The notes: a model not told the origin generated them from the letters alone. A stretch of 64,000 bases of DNA from JANMDN01 sp031376285 (GCA_031376285.1 JANMDN010000041.1:62001-126000); one strand, 5' to 3'; positions 8,500 through 17,143 are shown, counted from the stretch's first letter. Numbers and translations: made by a program.

Positions 8500-10149
8500 G
8501 TGGGAGCAGCAGTCCAGGGCGGGTCGACGCCGATCTCGACATCGCCAGAGTGGGAAGCGCTTCGCGCCCACCACGAAGTCATCGGCGACCGACACCTACG
8601 CGACCTGCTCGCCGAGGACCCGGGCCGTGGCACAGCACTCACAGCGACGGCGGGTGACCTCTACCTGGACTACTCGAAGAACCGGCTGACCGCGGAGACG
8701 ATCGGGCTTCTCGCTGGCCTCGCAGAGCGCGCCGGTCTCAGAGACCGCATCGAGGCGATGTTTCGTGGCGACCCGATCAATCTCACCGAGAATCGCCCCG
8801 CGCTGCACGTCGCGCTGCGTGCACGAGCCGACGAGCGGATTAAGGTGGGCGGCCGAAACGTCGTGCCCGATGTACACGCCGTTCTCGCGAGAATGGCGTC
8901 CTTTGCCGAGCGCGTCCGGTCCGGCGAGTGGCGAGGACACACCGGCCAGCCGATCCGGAACATCGTCAACATCGGCATCGGCGGATCGGACCTCGGCCCC
9001 GCGATGGCCTATGAGGCGCTCCGTGCCTTCTCGCGGAGGGATCTGTCGGTTCGATTCGTCTCGAATGTCGATGGCGACGACATCGCCGAGGCAACCGTCG
9101 GCCTCGATCCCGCCGAAACGCTCTTCATCGTCAGCTCGAAGACCTTCACCACCATCGAAACACTCACGAACGCGCGGACCGCGCGCGAATGGCTGCTCGC
9201 GCAGCTCGACGCCCCGGAGGCCGTCGCGCGGCACTTCGTCGCGGTCTCGACCAATGCCGAGGCTGTCGCGGCGTTTGGGATCGACACCGCGAACATGTTC
9301 GAGTTCTGGGACTGGGTTGGAGGCCGCTACAGCCTCGACTCCGCGATCGGGCTTTCGCTGATGCTGGCCGTTGGGGCTGAGCGCTTCGAGGAGATGCTGG
9401 CGGGCATGCACGAAATGGATGTGCATTTCCGCACGACTCCGTTTGAGCGCAACGTGCCGGTCCTGCTCGGCCTGATCGGGGTCTGGTACGGGAACTTCTT
9501 CGACGCGGATACGCATGCCGTTCTTCCGTACAGCAACTACCTCGTGAAGCTGCCGGCCTACCTCCAACAGCTCGACATGGAGTCAAACGGTAAGTCAGTG
9601 ACGCGCGAGGGGTCTCCTGTTGGTGTCCAAACCGGTCCGGTGGTCTGGGGTACGCCGGGCACGAACGGGCAGCACGCCTACTACCAACTCATCCATCAGG
9701 GCACGAAGCTCATCCCGTGTGACTTCATCGGCTTCGCCGAGCCTGGGCACGCGCTCGGCGACCACCATGATCAGCTCATGGCGAACTTCTTCGCACAAAC
9801 CGAGGCGCTGGCGCTCGGAAAGACCGCCGAGGCGCTCAGGGAGGAGGGTATCCCTGAGGACCTCGTCGCCCATCGGACGTTTTCGGGCAACCGTCCGACG
9901 AACACGATCCTTGCGCCCAAGCTCACACCGCGCGTGCTCGGCCAGCTGGTCGCAATGTACGAGCACAAGATCCTCACCCAAGGGGTCATCTGGAACGTCA
10001 ACTCGTTCGACCAATGGGGGGTCGAACTCGGCAAGGTGCTCGCCAAGCGGATCGCCCCGGAACTTGCCCCAGACTCGACCGCTCCGCTCGATCACGATTG
10101 CTCGACAAACGAGCTCATCCGCCGTTACCGATCGATGCGCAGGGCGTGA
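8500..10149 (+). CDS. pgi: Glucose-6-phosphate isomerase, 549 aa
   Basis: Interconverts glucose-6-phosphate and fructose-6-phosphate in glycolysis and gluconeogenesis. The length equals that of the classical enzyme. Signatures seen include NIGIGGSDLGPAMAYEAL (phosphate-binding loop), SKTFTTIETLTNA, GGRYSLDSAIGLSL, GTPGTNGQHAYYQLIHQG (family signature 2) and a C-terminal NSFDQWGVELGK. GTG 8500 was chosen over the longer open frame because GGAAGGGA lies at the right distance and the product then starts at the expected place. Its stop overlaps the GTG of the next gene (GTGA). With glgC-glgA nearby, glucose-phosphate metabolism is clustered here. Confidence 0.95.
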   Translation: MGAAVQGGSTPISTSPEWEALRAHHEVIGDRHLRDLLAEDPGRGTALTATAGDLYLDYSKNRLTAETIGLLAGLAERAGLRDRIEAMFRGDPINLTENRPALHVALRARADERIKVGGRNVVPDVHAVLARMASFAERVRSGEWRGHTGQPIRNIVNIGIGGSDLGPAMAYEALRAFSRRDLSVRFVSNVDGDDIAEATVGLDPAETLFIVSSKTFTTIETLTNARTAREWLLAQLDAPEAVARHFVAVSTNAEAVAAFGIDTANMFEFWDWVGGRYSLDSAIGLSLMLAVGAERFEEMLAGMHEMDVHFRTTPFERNVPVLLGLIGVWYGNFFDADTHAVLPYSNYLVKLPAYLQQLDMESNGKSVTREGSPVGVQTGPVVWGTPGTNGQHAYYQLIHQGTKLIPCDFIGFAEPGHALGDHHDQLMANFFAQTEALALGKTAEALREEGIPEDLVAHRTFSGNRPTNTILAPKLTPRVLGQLVAMYEHKILTQGVIWNVNSFDQWGVELGKVLAKRIAPELAPDSTAPLDHDCSTNELIRRYRSMRRA

Positions 10150-10514
10150 CGCCGCGCGTCGCAGGCAAACGCCTGGTCGTGAGTGCGGCCATTGTCGACG
10201 CCGTGCTGCTGCTTTCGTTCGCGACGTTCGGGCGAGCCAACCACGACGAGGGCATTGGCGTGGCCGGAGTGCTCACGGTGGCATGGCCGTTCCTCGTTGC
10301 CTGGGTCGTTGCCGGTGTAGCGGTCAAGCTGCCGCGCGAACCGCTCAGCCCGAGGCGCGCGACGCTGGCGTGGTCGATCGCTCTTCCATTTGCGATCCTT
10401 GGGCGCGCCATCAGTGGCCGAGGTATCGATCCAGCCTTCCTCGTCGTGGCCGCGCTCTTCACCTTCGCGTGCCTCGTCGGCTGGCGCGTGCTCGCCACCT
10501 TGATCCGGCGCTAG
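10146..10514 (+). CDS. DUF3054-type small integral membrane protein, 122 aa
   Basis: Four hydrophobic helices fill almost the whole length (VVSAAIVDAVLLLSFATFG, TVAWPFLVAWVVAGVAVKL, ATLAWSIALPFAILGRAIS, PAFLVVAALFTFACLVGWRV). The ordering and the GRANHDEG turn after the first helix match what I recall of DUF3054, found in actinomycetes and haloarchaea with no known function. The GTG overlaps the pgi stop in a GTGA, so it is co-translated with pgi. The stop shares a CTAG with the convergent hydrolase gene. Confidence 0.72.
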   Translation: MTPRVAGKRLVVSAAIVDAVLLLSFATFGRANHDEGIGVAGVLTVAWPFLVAWVVAGVAVKLPREPLSPRRATLAWSIALPFAILGRAISGRGIDPAFLVVAALFTFACLVGWRVLATLIRR

Positions 10515-12943
10515 GCGCGCTGAGGGCGCCCACCCGGAGCGATGTGCTGCGCCTGGCCGGCGGCGTCAAGGATCAGGGCCGTCGCGAAGCGACTCCAGAC
10601 CTCGTCCTTCCAGTAGCCGCTGTGCCCTCCGGAGCCGATGCATTGGTCGGCAATTGAGATCGGGCCGACGCTCCGCGCCATGGACTGGCGATCGGCGTCG
10701 TACGTGGCGGGTTCTTCCTGCGGCGCCCAAAGGGCTCGGCCGATGTAGTCGCCCGAGCGGTAAATGTTCCACCAGTGGCGAGTGAGGGGGGCGAGTCGCG
10801 CCGGGGCGAGGTTCGGATCTTGCAGCCAATCGAACTGCCGCGGAAACCGCTCGTCGTACACCTGGCGAAGTGGGCTGCCGAAGGTCATCAGCGACACCCG
10901 CGGCGGGAAGCCTCCTGCGATCGCGCCACCATCAATCGGTGCGACCGCCGGTTCGCGGTTCGCGTCACCAAACAGGCAGGCGATGGTAAGGATCGTCCCT
11001 TGGCTGTGGCAAAGGACGACCAGGCCGTCGGGATGGTCTGCGAGCGCGTGACCGAGCACGGCTCGGTAGCGACGAATCATCCGATCTCGCGGCGCCTCCC
11101 GCCCGTCGCGAGCGGGGCGGAGATAGTTCGTGATATCGAACGCCACGTCGAGCCCCGTGCGAAGCCGCTCAAGCGCGCCACGGGCCCCTCCTCCCGAGCC
11201 ACCAAGTGGGTTGATCCCGAGCAGCCGAACCCCGACAAGCACCGAGGTCGTGAGAAACGCGGCGGCCCTCCCGAGGGTGGGCACCCCCCCGGGGCCACCG
11301 ATCCAGTCCGGGTTGATCACCCACGAGAGGATCGCCGCGAGCAGTGTCGCCCAGATTGCCGCGGCCGCGAAGGCACTTGCGGCCCGGCCGCCGAGCCCCC
11401 GCGGAATCCAATTGAAGAGCAGCCCGCCCATGATCGCTTGTCCGACCACCTCACGGCGCTCGGCGTCGGGTGGATGGCGTGCGAAGTAGCGGCGCAAGCG
11501 ATGCGCGCGCCGGGCGATCCACCGACTCGCTGGACGGATCATGTTTGCGAGGTAGCCGGTTGCGGTCCCGAACGCAAAGAGTGCGAGCACAAGGAGCACG
11601 GCGAGCGCCCAGAGGAGCGGGCGCAAGGCGTAGCCGAACAGGCGCAGAGCCCAGTCGAGCGGAAACTGTGCGTACGCTCCGTCACCGACGCGCGCCTCAT
11701 CGCGGATCGACCGAATACGAGCTCGGGCCTGGGCAATCGACGTGCGAATCTCGATGCGTTGCGCGAGGGTCGCCGTCCCTCCCTCGCTCGCGTCGGCCCG
11801 GAGGAGGTCCCGTCGGTGCGATTCCTGTTCGTCGATCTCCCGCACGAGCGTGGCAATCGCCACCTGGGCGGGCGTCCTGGCCAGTTCCTCGCTCACGCCG
11901 CTGCAGCTGCGCGGAACGCTCCAATCATTGGCATCGCGCAGACAACGGACTTCGGCGGCCTGGGTTCCCCACGTCCGATCAGCCACCGTCCGTTGGGCGA
12001 CGACCGCGACGGACACCACGAGCGCGGTGCTTGCGATGGCGAAGATCAACGGGCCGCTCATCACGCTGAGGAGTGCCGTGTGTGCGGCACGATGCTCGGC
12101 GCTGCGCCCTTGCCCGTGTGAGCGAAAGAGGAGTAGCGACGCGACCGCCGCTCCAGCCAGGACAAGCAGGATCAACCAGACCGGTCGGAAGGCATAGGCC
12201 AGGGTGAAGACGAGGGCATTCGCGAGGCTCACCCGCCCGTCGGGCCACACGAGGACACACGTGATCACGAGCACGCTCGCGAGACCGGCAATCCCAAAGG
12301 CGACCTGGCGCGCCGAACTGTGCCAACCGCCGCGACGCAGCTTCGATGTCGAAACGGCAGCCGTTGCGAACAAGCCTGCAACGACGGCGAGCACCGGTAT
12401 CACCGTTCCAGAACGACCTCCGTTCATCGTCACCGCGATCGTGAGCCCTGCGGCGATGATGGCGGTGACCATCGTGACCATCAGCACCGGGAACGCAAGC
12501 GCGTACGCCGTCAACGTCAGGAGCCGGTCGGCAGTCCTGGCGCTTCGGCCGCTCAGTCCGCTGCCGCGAAATGGTCTGAGTGCCTGCTGGCCGACCGTGG
12601 CGATCTGGATCGTCAGCGCATAGAGCGTCGAGAGAAAGCGGAGTAGCCCCGAGGGAAAGCGAGAGAGATCCGCCCAGTGCATCTCGAAGAGGTCGACGAC
12701 CGGGGCGTCCGGTGCCTCCGGGGACGGGTTGAGCCGAGCCCAGTGCGCCGTGTGGGTGGTCGACTCACTGTCCCTGACGACGACTTGGTGGCGATCCGCG
12801 GTCGTCCAATGAGTCGAGCCCTCAAGGAGTCGACGGGCGACAGCATCCGATGTCTCGCCGGGGCCTTCGTCCCCGACACCTGCGACCAACACGACCGCCA
12901 CACGGCGGGACTGATTGGCAGAGTCCGCGTCTGGGCTGCCCAT
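10511..12943 (-). CDS. Large multi-pass membrane protein with alpha/beta-hydrolase ends, 810 aa
   Basis: The function is unknown; a lipase- or esterase-like activity is inferred. The first strand of an alpha/beta fold appears at the N-terminus (RRVAVVLVAGVGDEGPGE, residues about 10-28). The nucleophile elbow comes only near the C-terminus: CHSQG with S647, followed by FGSPL, a candidate acid in IYRSGDYIGRALW and a candidate histidine in GSGGHSGYWKDEVW. Between them, about residues 150-600, lie two sets of hydrophobic helices and a soluble, coiled-coil-like part (LAQRIEIRTSIAQARARIRS). The hydrolase fold thus seems split by a membrane insert. ATG 12943 was chosen; the open frame before it is not protein-like. 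Confidence 0.7.
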   Translation of the reverse strand: MGSPDADSANQSRRVAVVLVAGVGDEGPGETSDAVARRLLEGSTHWTTADRHQVVVRDSESTTHTAHWARLNPSPEAPDAPVVDLFEMHWADLSRFPSGLLRFLSTLYALTIQIATVGQQALRPFRGSGLSGRSARTADRLLTLTAYALAFPVLMVTMVTAIIAAGLTIAVTMNGGRSGTVIPVLAVVAGLFATAAVSTSKLRRGGWHSSARQVAFGIAGLASVLVITCVLVWPDGRVSLANALVFTLAYAFRPVWLILLVLAGAAVASLLLFRSHGQGRSAEHRAAHTALLSVMSGPLIFAIASTALVVSVAVVAQRTVADRTWGTQAAEVRCLRDANDWSVPRSCSGVSEELARTPAQVAIATLVREIDEQESHRRDLLRADASEGGTATLAQRIEIRTSIAQARARIRSIRDEARVGDGAYAQFPLDWALRLFGYALRPLLWALAVLLVLALFAFGTATGYLANMIRPASRWIARRAHRLRRYFARHPPDAERREVVGQAIMGGLLFNWIPRGLGGRAASAFAAAAIWATLLAAILSWVINPDWIGGPGGVPTLGRAAAFLTTSVLVGVRLLGINPLGGSGGGARGALERLRTGLDVAFDITNYLRPARDGREAPRDRMIRRYRAVLGHALADHPDGLVVLCHSQGTILTIACLFGDANREPAVAPIDGGAIAGGFPPRVSLMTFGSPLRQVYDERFPRQFDWLQDPNLAPARLAPLTRHWWNIYRSGDYIGRALWAPQEEPATYDADRQSMARSVGPISIADQCIGSGGHSGYWKDEVWSRFATALILDAAGQAQHIAPGGRPQRA

Positions 12944-12986
12944 ACAGAAGAACGTATCCGGCCCGGAGGGCCGTGTCGACCTCGCG

Positions 12987-14024
12987 CTAGCGGTTGCCCG
13001 CCAGGAAGTACACGACCGCGATCGCGACGTATGCGGCGAGAAGCAGCGCCCCTCGGCCCCGGCTCGACCTGCCCCCGAACGTCGCTGCGGCGGTGACGGC
13101 GAGGGCGGCCGCACCGGTCGCCAGCTCGACGGGTCGGAAGGTCAGCGGGAGGGGCGTCAGCGCAAAGGACAGGACCATCACGGCCGGGATGAGGAAGACG
13201 GCCACCTGCGCGGCCGAGGAAAATGCGATCTCGGCAGCCAGGGCGATTTTGCCTTTGGCGGCCACGATGACGGCCCCGCCGTGCTCCGCGGCATTACCGA
13301 CGATTGCCACAATGACTGCCGCCACGAAGAACTCCGAGAGTCCGGCGCTGTCAGAAAACGCCTCGAGGGAGCCAACGAGCGCCTCGGCAACCAAGGCCGT
13401 CATGACCGTTGCGAGGCCCAGCACAATGAGGGACGTACGAAACGACCAGGCGGCGAACGCTTCTGGTTCATCCGAGGTGTGCAGGCCGCGGTGCCGACGG
13501 AGCGCAAGCACCGTCACGACGACGTAGACGGCGAGCAGAATGATCGAGACCCAAAGCGAGGGCCACACCAGCGATTGGCGATCCGGGTCACCCTCGAACC
13601 CTGGAATCGACGGAATGAGAAAGAGGAGTCCGGCGAACGCGATCAGGCCGAGAGACGTCAGGCTGGAGGTCCGGTCAAGTGTTCCCCGTCCCCCCACCAG
13701 AAGCGAAGCGCCGAGAACGAGGAGGAGATTGCCGACCACCGATCCGGTGAGCGAGCCCCGGACGACCTCGGTCGCGCCCTCCTTGACCGCGAAGAGGGCG
13801 ATGATGAGCTCGGGCGCGTTGCCGAAGGTTGCGTTGAGGAAGCCTCCGATACCGGGACCCGTGTGATGCGCCGCGTGCTCGGTCGCCTCACCGATGAGCC
13901 ACGCCAACGGAATCAAGGCAAGCGCGGCGACCGTGAACACCGCAAGCTGTCCCACCCCGGCGTGTTCGAGGAGCACCGCGATGGGGCCGAGCAGGAGCAG
14001 GGCGGTAAGAATCCGGCGGACCAC
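12987..14024 (-). CDS. Calcium/proton antiporter of the CaCA family (ChaA/Cax type), 345 aa
   Basis: Predicted to export Ca2+ (or another cation) in exchange for protons. About eleven hydrophobic helices are visible, and the two alpha-repeats each hold the family signature: GNAPELIIALFAVKEG in the first half and GNAAEHGGAVIVAAKGKIAL in the second, with the cation-coordinating glutamates after GNA. The length matches bacterial Cax proteins. GTG 14024 directly precedes the first helix (ILTALLLLGPIAVLLEHAG); the frame stays open upstream but that part is antisense to the divergent aminotransferase gene and lacks membrane character. Confidence 0.87.
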   Translation of the reverse strand: MVRRILTALLLLGPIAVLLEHAGVGQLAVFTVAALALIPLAWLIGEATEHAAHHTGPGIGGFLNATFGNAPELIIALFAVKEGATEVVRGSLTGSVVGNLLLVLGASLLVGGRGTLDRTSSLTSLGLIAFAGLLFLIPSIPGFEGDPDRQSLVWPSLWVSIILLAVYVVVTVLALRRHRGLHTSDEPEAFAAWSFRTSLIVLGLATVMTALVAEALVGSLEAFSDSAGLSEFFVAAVIVAIVGNAAEHGGAVIVAAKGKIALAAEIAFSSAAQVAVFLIPAVMVLSFALTPLPLTFRPVELATGAAALAVTAAATFGGRSSRGRGALLLAAYVAIAVVYFLAGNR

Positions 14025-14168
14025 GGCGCGGGACTCTAGCGAGATAGCGTCGCGTTTTCCGGGGAGCCAGGAAATCGTGACGACTGGCGTGCCGAGTATT
14101 TCGCGCGGCGGTCGGTACCGCGAAACATCGCCTCTGGCGAAGTTGGAAATGCGAGCTACCGTGTGGGC

Positions 14169-14981
14169 ATGACGACCACCGTTTCCCACGCGCTCATGAT
14201 CGACGGCCAGTTGATCGCCCCCGGCGACGAGGCATGGCTCTCCCTCGATGACGGGCTGGTCCGAGGAGATGGTGTCTTCGAGGGGCTTCGGCTCTACGGA
14301 CGGCGGCCACGCACCCCCGAGGCCCACCTCGAGCGGCTGGCCAAGTCCGCCGCGACGGTCGGACTGGAGGCCGATCTCGACGAGCTGCGCGCCGAGCTGG
14401 CCGACTTCTGCCAGTCGACTGCGAGTGAGGATTGCGGCGTCCGCCTCATGGTCACGCGGGGAGGCCAGCGAATCTGGCGTGAAGAACCCCTTCCGGTTCC
14501 GCCTGCGACCGGCCTCACCCTCCGTCCCACGCCCCACCGCGTGACGCCACTTCTGATTGGGGCGAAGACCCTCTCCTACGCGGCCAACATGCAGGCGATG
14601 CGCCTCGCGAAGGCGGCGGGTTGCAATGACGCGCTGCTCGTGCGAGCCGACGACGATGTCGTGCTCGAGGGGCCGACCACGTCCTTCGCCTGGATCGAGC
14701 GCGGCGTGCTCATGTTCCCACCGCTCGATGTCGGAATCCTGGACTCCCTGACCCGCCGGATCGCGGTCGAGGCTCTCGAGACGGGCGAGCGCACCGCAAC
14801 GTTGGGCGAGCTTGCGTCAGCCGAAGGCGCGTTCCTTCTGTCGACGCTACTTGAGGCCGCGCCGGTCGCCGAAATCGCCGGCGTCGCCCGGTACGACGTG
14901 ACGAGCGAACGTGTCCTTGCGATCCAGGTCGCGATCAGCAAGGCGACCAAACGATCCCTTGAAGCAACCGCGACCGCCTGA
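14169..14981 (+). CDS. Class IV pyridoxal-phosphate aminotransferase / aminodeoxychorismate lyase-like, 270 aa
   Basis: Fold-type IV enzyme with the family fingerprints: SLDDGLVRGDGVFEGLR at the N-terminus, LMVTRGG, the Schiff-base lysine in GAKTLSYAANMQAMRLAKAA, then GCNDALLVRADDDVVLEGPT (phosphate and carboxylate contacts) and EGAFLLSTLLEAAPVAEI. Candidate reactions are branched-chain amino-acid transamination, D-amino-acid transamination or 4-amino-4-deoxychorismate lyase; sequence alone does not decide. It stands alone, divergent from the antiporter and tail-to-tail with the M23 gene. ATG 14169 was taken; GTG 14163 is two codons longer. Confidence 0.85.
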   Translation: MTTTVSHALMIDGQLIAPGDEAWLSLDDGLVRGDGVFEGLRLYGRRPRTPEAHLERLAKSAATVGLEADLDELRAELADFCQSTASEDCGVRLMVTRGGQRIWREEPLPVPPATGLTLRPTPHRVTPLLIGAKTLSYAANMQAMRLAKAAGCNDALLVRADDDVVLEGPTTSFAWIERGVLMFPPLDVGILDSLTRRIAVEALETGERTATLGELASAEGAFLLSTLLEAAPVAEIAGVARYDVTSERVLAIQVAISKATKRSLEATATA

Positions 14982-14985
14982 TCGT

Positions 14986-16203
14986 TCAGACGGCCCGTGA
15001 GACCGCGATCGGAAACGCCTTCGTGGCGACGTTCCCCGCCACGTCTGAAGCGGTGACGACGACCGAATAGCTGCCCTTCGAGAGCACGCTCGTGTGGAGC
15101 CAGGCGTCGCCGGTCGGGCTCTTGAGCGTGAGGCGGTACCAGATGCTGGGCTCGAGCGAATGGCGCGTCGACTGGACGGTGTAGAGGAGGTTGCCCGCTG
15201 CCACTGGGACAAGACCATCCATCTGGAAGATGTCGAAGGGGCCCACCGCGGGCGAGCCATTTGCCCGATTGATGACGTAGGAAAGCCGGTAGAGGCCGCC
15301 TGTCAGGTTCCCCTGGCCTTGACGATCGACCGCGTTCACGAAGAGGGCGATCGCCCCGGAGAGGGCACCCAGCTGAGCGCGCTTGCCGTTCGGGCGGAAG
15401 GCGACGAGGTTCCCGATCTCGGGTGGCGCGGTGTCGGCGTGCCCGACGAACCCCCCGAAACGCAGCGCGTTGACTGGATCGCTTCCGACGTAGCGAGAAA
15501 AGTGAACATGTCCCTGTCCAGGGAACACGCGGCCGATGACCGTTTTGAACGCCGTGACGCGCTGGCCATCGCGCACGGGGTCGTCGAGGTGGACGTAGTC
15601 GAAATCGCCGACGCGGACGACCCGAGAGAAGTTGTCGTGGCCAGCCAACCGGGCGACGCCGGAGGTGATCGCGAAGACCTCCGTGCCGTCCGGGCATGCG
15701 ATGTCAATGCCGTGGTGGATGTTTCGTCGACCGGCAAGGGCGACCGGGCTGAGCGTCGCAAGGTGGAGAGCGAGGGGGCCGCCCGAGAGACCTTTGGTCG
15801 CGCCGACAAGGCCTCGCGGTTCACCGAAGGGCGCCCGGATCGGATGGGGGCCGTCGAATGGACGGATCGGCCAGCGAAGGAGTTTTGATGGAGCGGTGCG
15901 CTTGCCGAGCGGTGGCCCCTTCGCCGAGAGCAGCGGCATGAGGCCGCGAAGGGCTCGGGCGTTGGCGCGCATGAAGTAGTCAGTTGGCACCGGCACGTCG
16001 CGCAGGAGATACCCCTGCCCCCGCAACCCGATCCCGTTGTTGATTTCACCGTCGGGATAGCCGGTCCGATGTTTCCAGTCGGCAACCGCGGCGGCGGTCG
16101 TCGGCCCGTAGGCCCCGGTGACAGAGACACCAAGCGCCCGTTGGACCGCCCGGACGTCGGGGCCATTCATTCTCGGTGTCGTGAGGTTGAGCGCTCTCGG
16201 CAC
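14986..16203 (-). CDS. M23-family metallopeptidase with N-terminal peptidoglycan-binding domain, 405 aa
   Basis: Likely a cell-wall endopeptidase or a regulator of one. Residues about 10-75 form a PG_binding_1 domain (GPDVRAVQRALGVSVTGAYG, TTAAAVADWKHRTGY). Residues about 160-260 carry the LytM/M23 core with metal ligands in HHGIDIACPDGTEVFAI and the HVHFSRY histidines. The C-terminal part looks like a beta-rich domain. No signal peptide is evident from this start, which is odd for a wall enzyme. GTG 16203 was chosen because a perfect AGGAGG lies nine bases upstream; the longer frame starts at GTG 16257 with no such site. Divergent from vapB. Confidence 0.83.
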   Translation of the reverse strand: MPRALNLTTPRMNGPDVRAVQRALGVSVTGAYGPTTAAAVADWKHRTGYPDGEINNGIGLRGQGYLLRDVPVPTDYFMRANARALRGLMPLLSAKGPPLGKRTAPSKLLRWPIRPFDGPHPIRAPFGEPRGLVGATKGLSGGPLALHLATLSPVALAGRRNIHHGIDIACPDGTEVFAITSGVARLAGHDNFSRVVRVGDFDYVHLDDPVRDGQRVTAFKTVIGRVFPGQGHVHFSRYVGSDPVNALRFGGFVGHADTAPPEIGNLVAFRPNGKRAQLGALSGAIALFVNAVDRQGQGNLTGGLYRLSYVINRANGSPAVGPFDIFQMDGLVPVAAGNLLYTVQSTRHSLEPSIWYRLTLKSPTGDAWLHTSVLSKGSYSVVVTASDVAGNVATKAFPIAVSRAV

Positions 16204-16307
16204 GGGTCGGAGCCTCCTCGTTTTGGTGAGGCTACCCCGGATCGGGTCCCGCGTCACGTCAAGAGGTCAACCCTCGTGCCGGACGTGGAAGGACCGCAAA
16301 ACAGTGT

Positions 16308-16325
16308 TGTGTATACTCATACACA
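16308..16325 (+). promoter_or_regulatory. vapB promoter and operator: perfect inverted repeat over the -10 box
   Basis: TGTGTAT (16308-16314), spacer ACTC, ATACACA (16319-16325) form a perfect 7-bp inverted repeat. TATACT at 16312-16317 resembles a -10 box, and the expected transcription start seven to eight bases on coincides with the A of the vapB ATG at 16325. There is no room for a ribosome-binding site, so a leaderless mRNA is inferred. An operator over the -10 fits autorepression by the VapBC complex, the rule in this family. No good -35 hexamer is visible. Confidence 0.6.
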
Positions 16326-16561
16326 TGAAGCGATTGCAGGTCCTCATCGAACCGGAACTCGACGCGAAGCTGACTCGTGTTGCGGCGGCAGAGCACACGT
16401 CCAAGGGAGCGGTGATCCGACGTCTCGTCCGCGACGAACTTCCCGAACCGACTGGTGACTGGAAGCGTTGGCGTGGCGCGTTCGCGGGGAGTGACCTCGC
16501 GGGAGAGTTGGCGCACGACCGCGAGGCCGAGCGCGAGCGCGACGCTCGACGACTGCGGTGA
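16325..16561 (+). CDS. vapB: VapB-type ribbon-helix-helix antitoxin, 78 aa
   Basis: The N-terminus (MKRLQVLIEPELDAKLTRV) is the beta-strand and first helix of a ribbon-helix-helix DNA-binding domain, followed by AAAEHTSKGAVIRRLVRDEL. The acidic, charged C-terminal tail (GDWKRWRGAFAGSDLAGEL) is where such antitoxins wrap their toxin. It should neutralise the VapC encoded by the next gene and repress the shared promoter. The stop TGA overlaps the GTG of vapC. ATG 16325 sits inside the operator palindrome with no leader, the arrangement expected for leaderless translation. Confidence 0.88.
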   Translation: MKRLQVLIEPELDAKLTRVAAAEHTSKGAVIRRLVRDELPEPTGDWKRWRGAFAGSDLAGELAHDREAERERDARRLR

Positions 16562-16944
16562 TCTGTCTCGATGCTTGGGCGATCATCGCGTTCCTAACAG
16601 ACGACCATGGCGCCAACGAGGTCGCCGACGTCATTGCATCCGGGGCTGGCTTGATGAGCTGGATCAACCTCGGCGAAGTGGCGTACGTACTGACGCGTCG
16701 AGATGGCGAGCAGAAGGCACGGCAGGCTGTCGGCGATCTCGCGGCAAGCTTGCGCGTCGAATCGCCCCAGCCTGATCGTGTTCTGACGGCAGCGGCGATC
16801 AAGGCGTCCTGGCCGATGTCCTACGCCGACGCCTTCGCCGCCGCAACCGCGATCGCCCATCGTGCTGAACTCCTGACCGCGGACCCGGAGATCTTGGCGG
16901 CGAGCTCGGCACTCGGCCTCCGTGCCCGGCCGCCGGCCTACTGA
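16558..16944 (+). CDS. vapC: VapC-type PIN-domain ribonuclease toxin, 128 aa
   Basis: PIN-domain toxins cut tRNA or rRNA with Mg2+ held by four acidic residues. All four positions are filled: D5 in MICLDAWAI, E40 in INLGEVAYVL, D91 in SYADAFAAATA and D109 in LLTADPEIL. The length is typical. GTG 16558 overlaps the vapB stop, as usual for this toxin-antitoxin order. The target RNA cannot be told. The stop codon falls inside a 12-bp stem-loop. Confidence 0.9.
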   Translation: MICLDAWAIIAFLTDDHGANEVADVIASGAGLMSWINLGEVAYVLTRRDGEQKARQAVGDLAASLRVESPQPDRVLTAAAIKASWPMSYADAFAAATAIAHRAELLTADPEILAASSALGLRARPPAY

Positions 16945-16969
16945 CTCGCGATCGCCAGAGTCAGTAGGC
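16936..16969 (+). terminator. Stem-loop across the vapC stop codon
   Basis: GCCTACTGACTC and GAGTCAGTAGGC form a perfect 12-bp stem with a 10-nt loop (GCGATCGCCA); the vapC TGA is in the left arm. No T-run follows, so it is not a canonical intrinsic terminator. It may mark the transcript 3' end or protect it from exonucleases. Confidence 0.5.
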
Positions 16970-17017
16970 GAGGTCCCGGTCCGACAGGGAAATGAGTTGG
17001 CTATCCCGGCGGGCGAT

Positions 17018-17143
17018 CCCGGGGAGCGAGACCAGGACGCGGTGTCGTCCGCATATCGGGAATATTCGGGCGACGAAGGACGCCACGTCGCGATCTGTCA
17101 CAGCCAGCGGGTCGCCGCCAGCAATTCGCAATCAAGCGTCTAC
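17018..17143 (-). repeat. Degenerate one-ended copy of the dispersed repeat
   Basis: Read on the minus strand from 17143, 95 bases align without gaps to the element at 54820-54989; by eye 73 positions agree, including 16 identical bases across ATTCCCGATATGCGG. Similarity continues after a short deletion to GTCTCGCTCCCCGG near 17018. The terminal repeat is recognisable (GTAGACGCTTGATTGCGAATTG against CTAGATGCTTGATTCCGAATTG), while the opposite end is not. The repeat end supplies the TAG stop of the AIM24-family gene. Confidence 0.7.
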
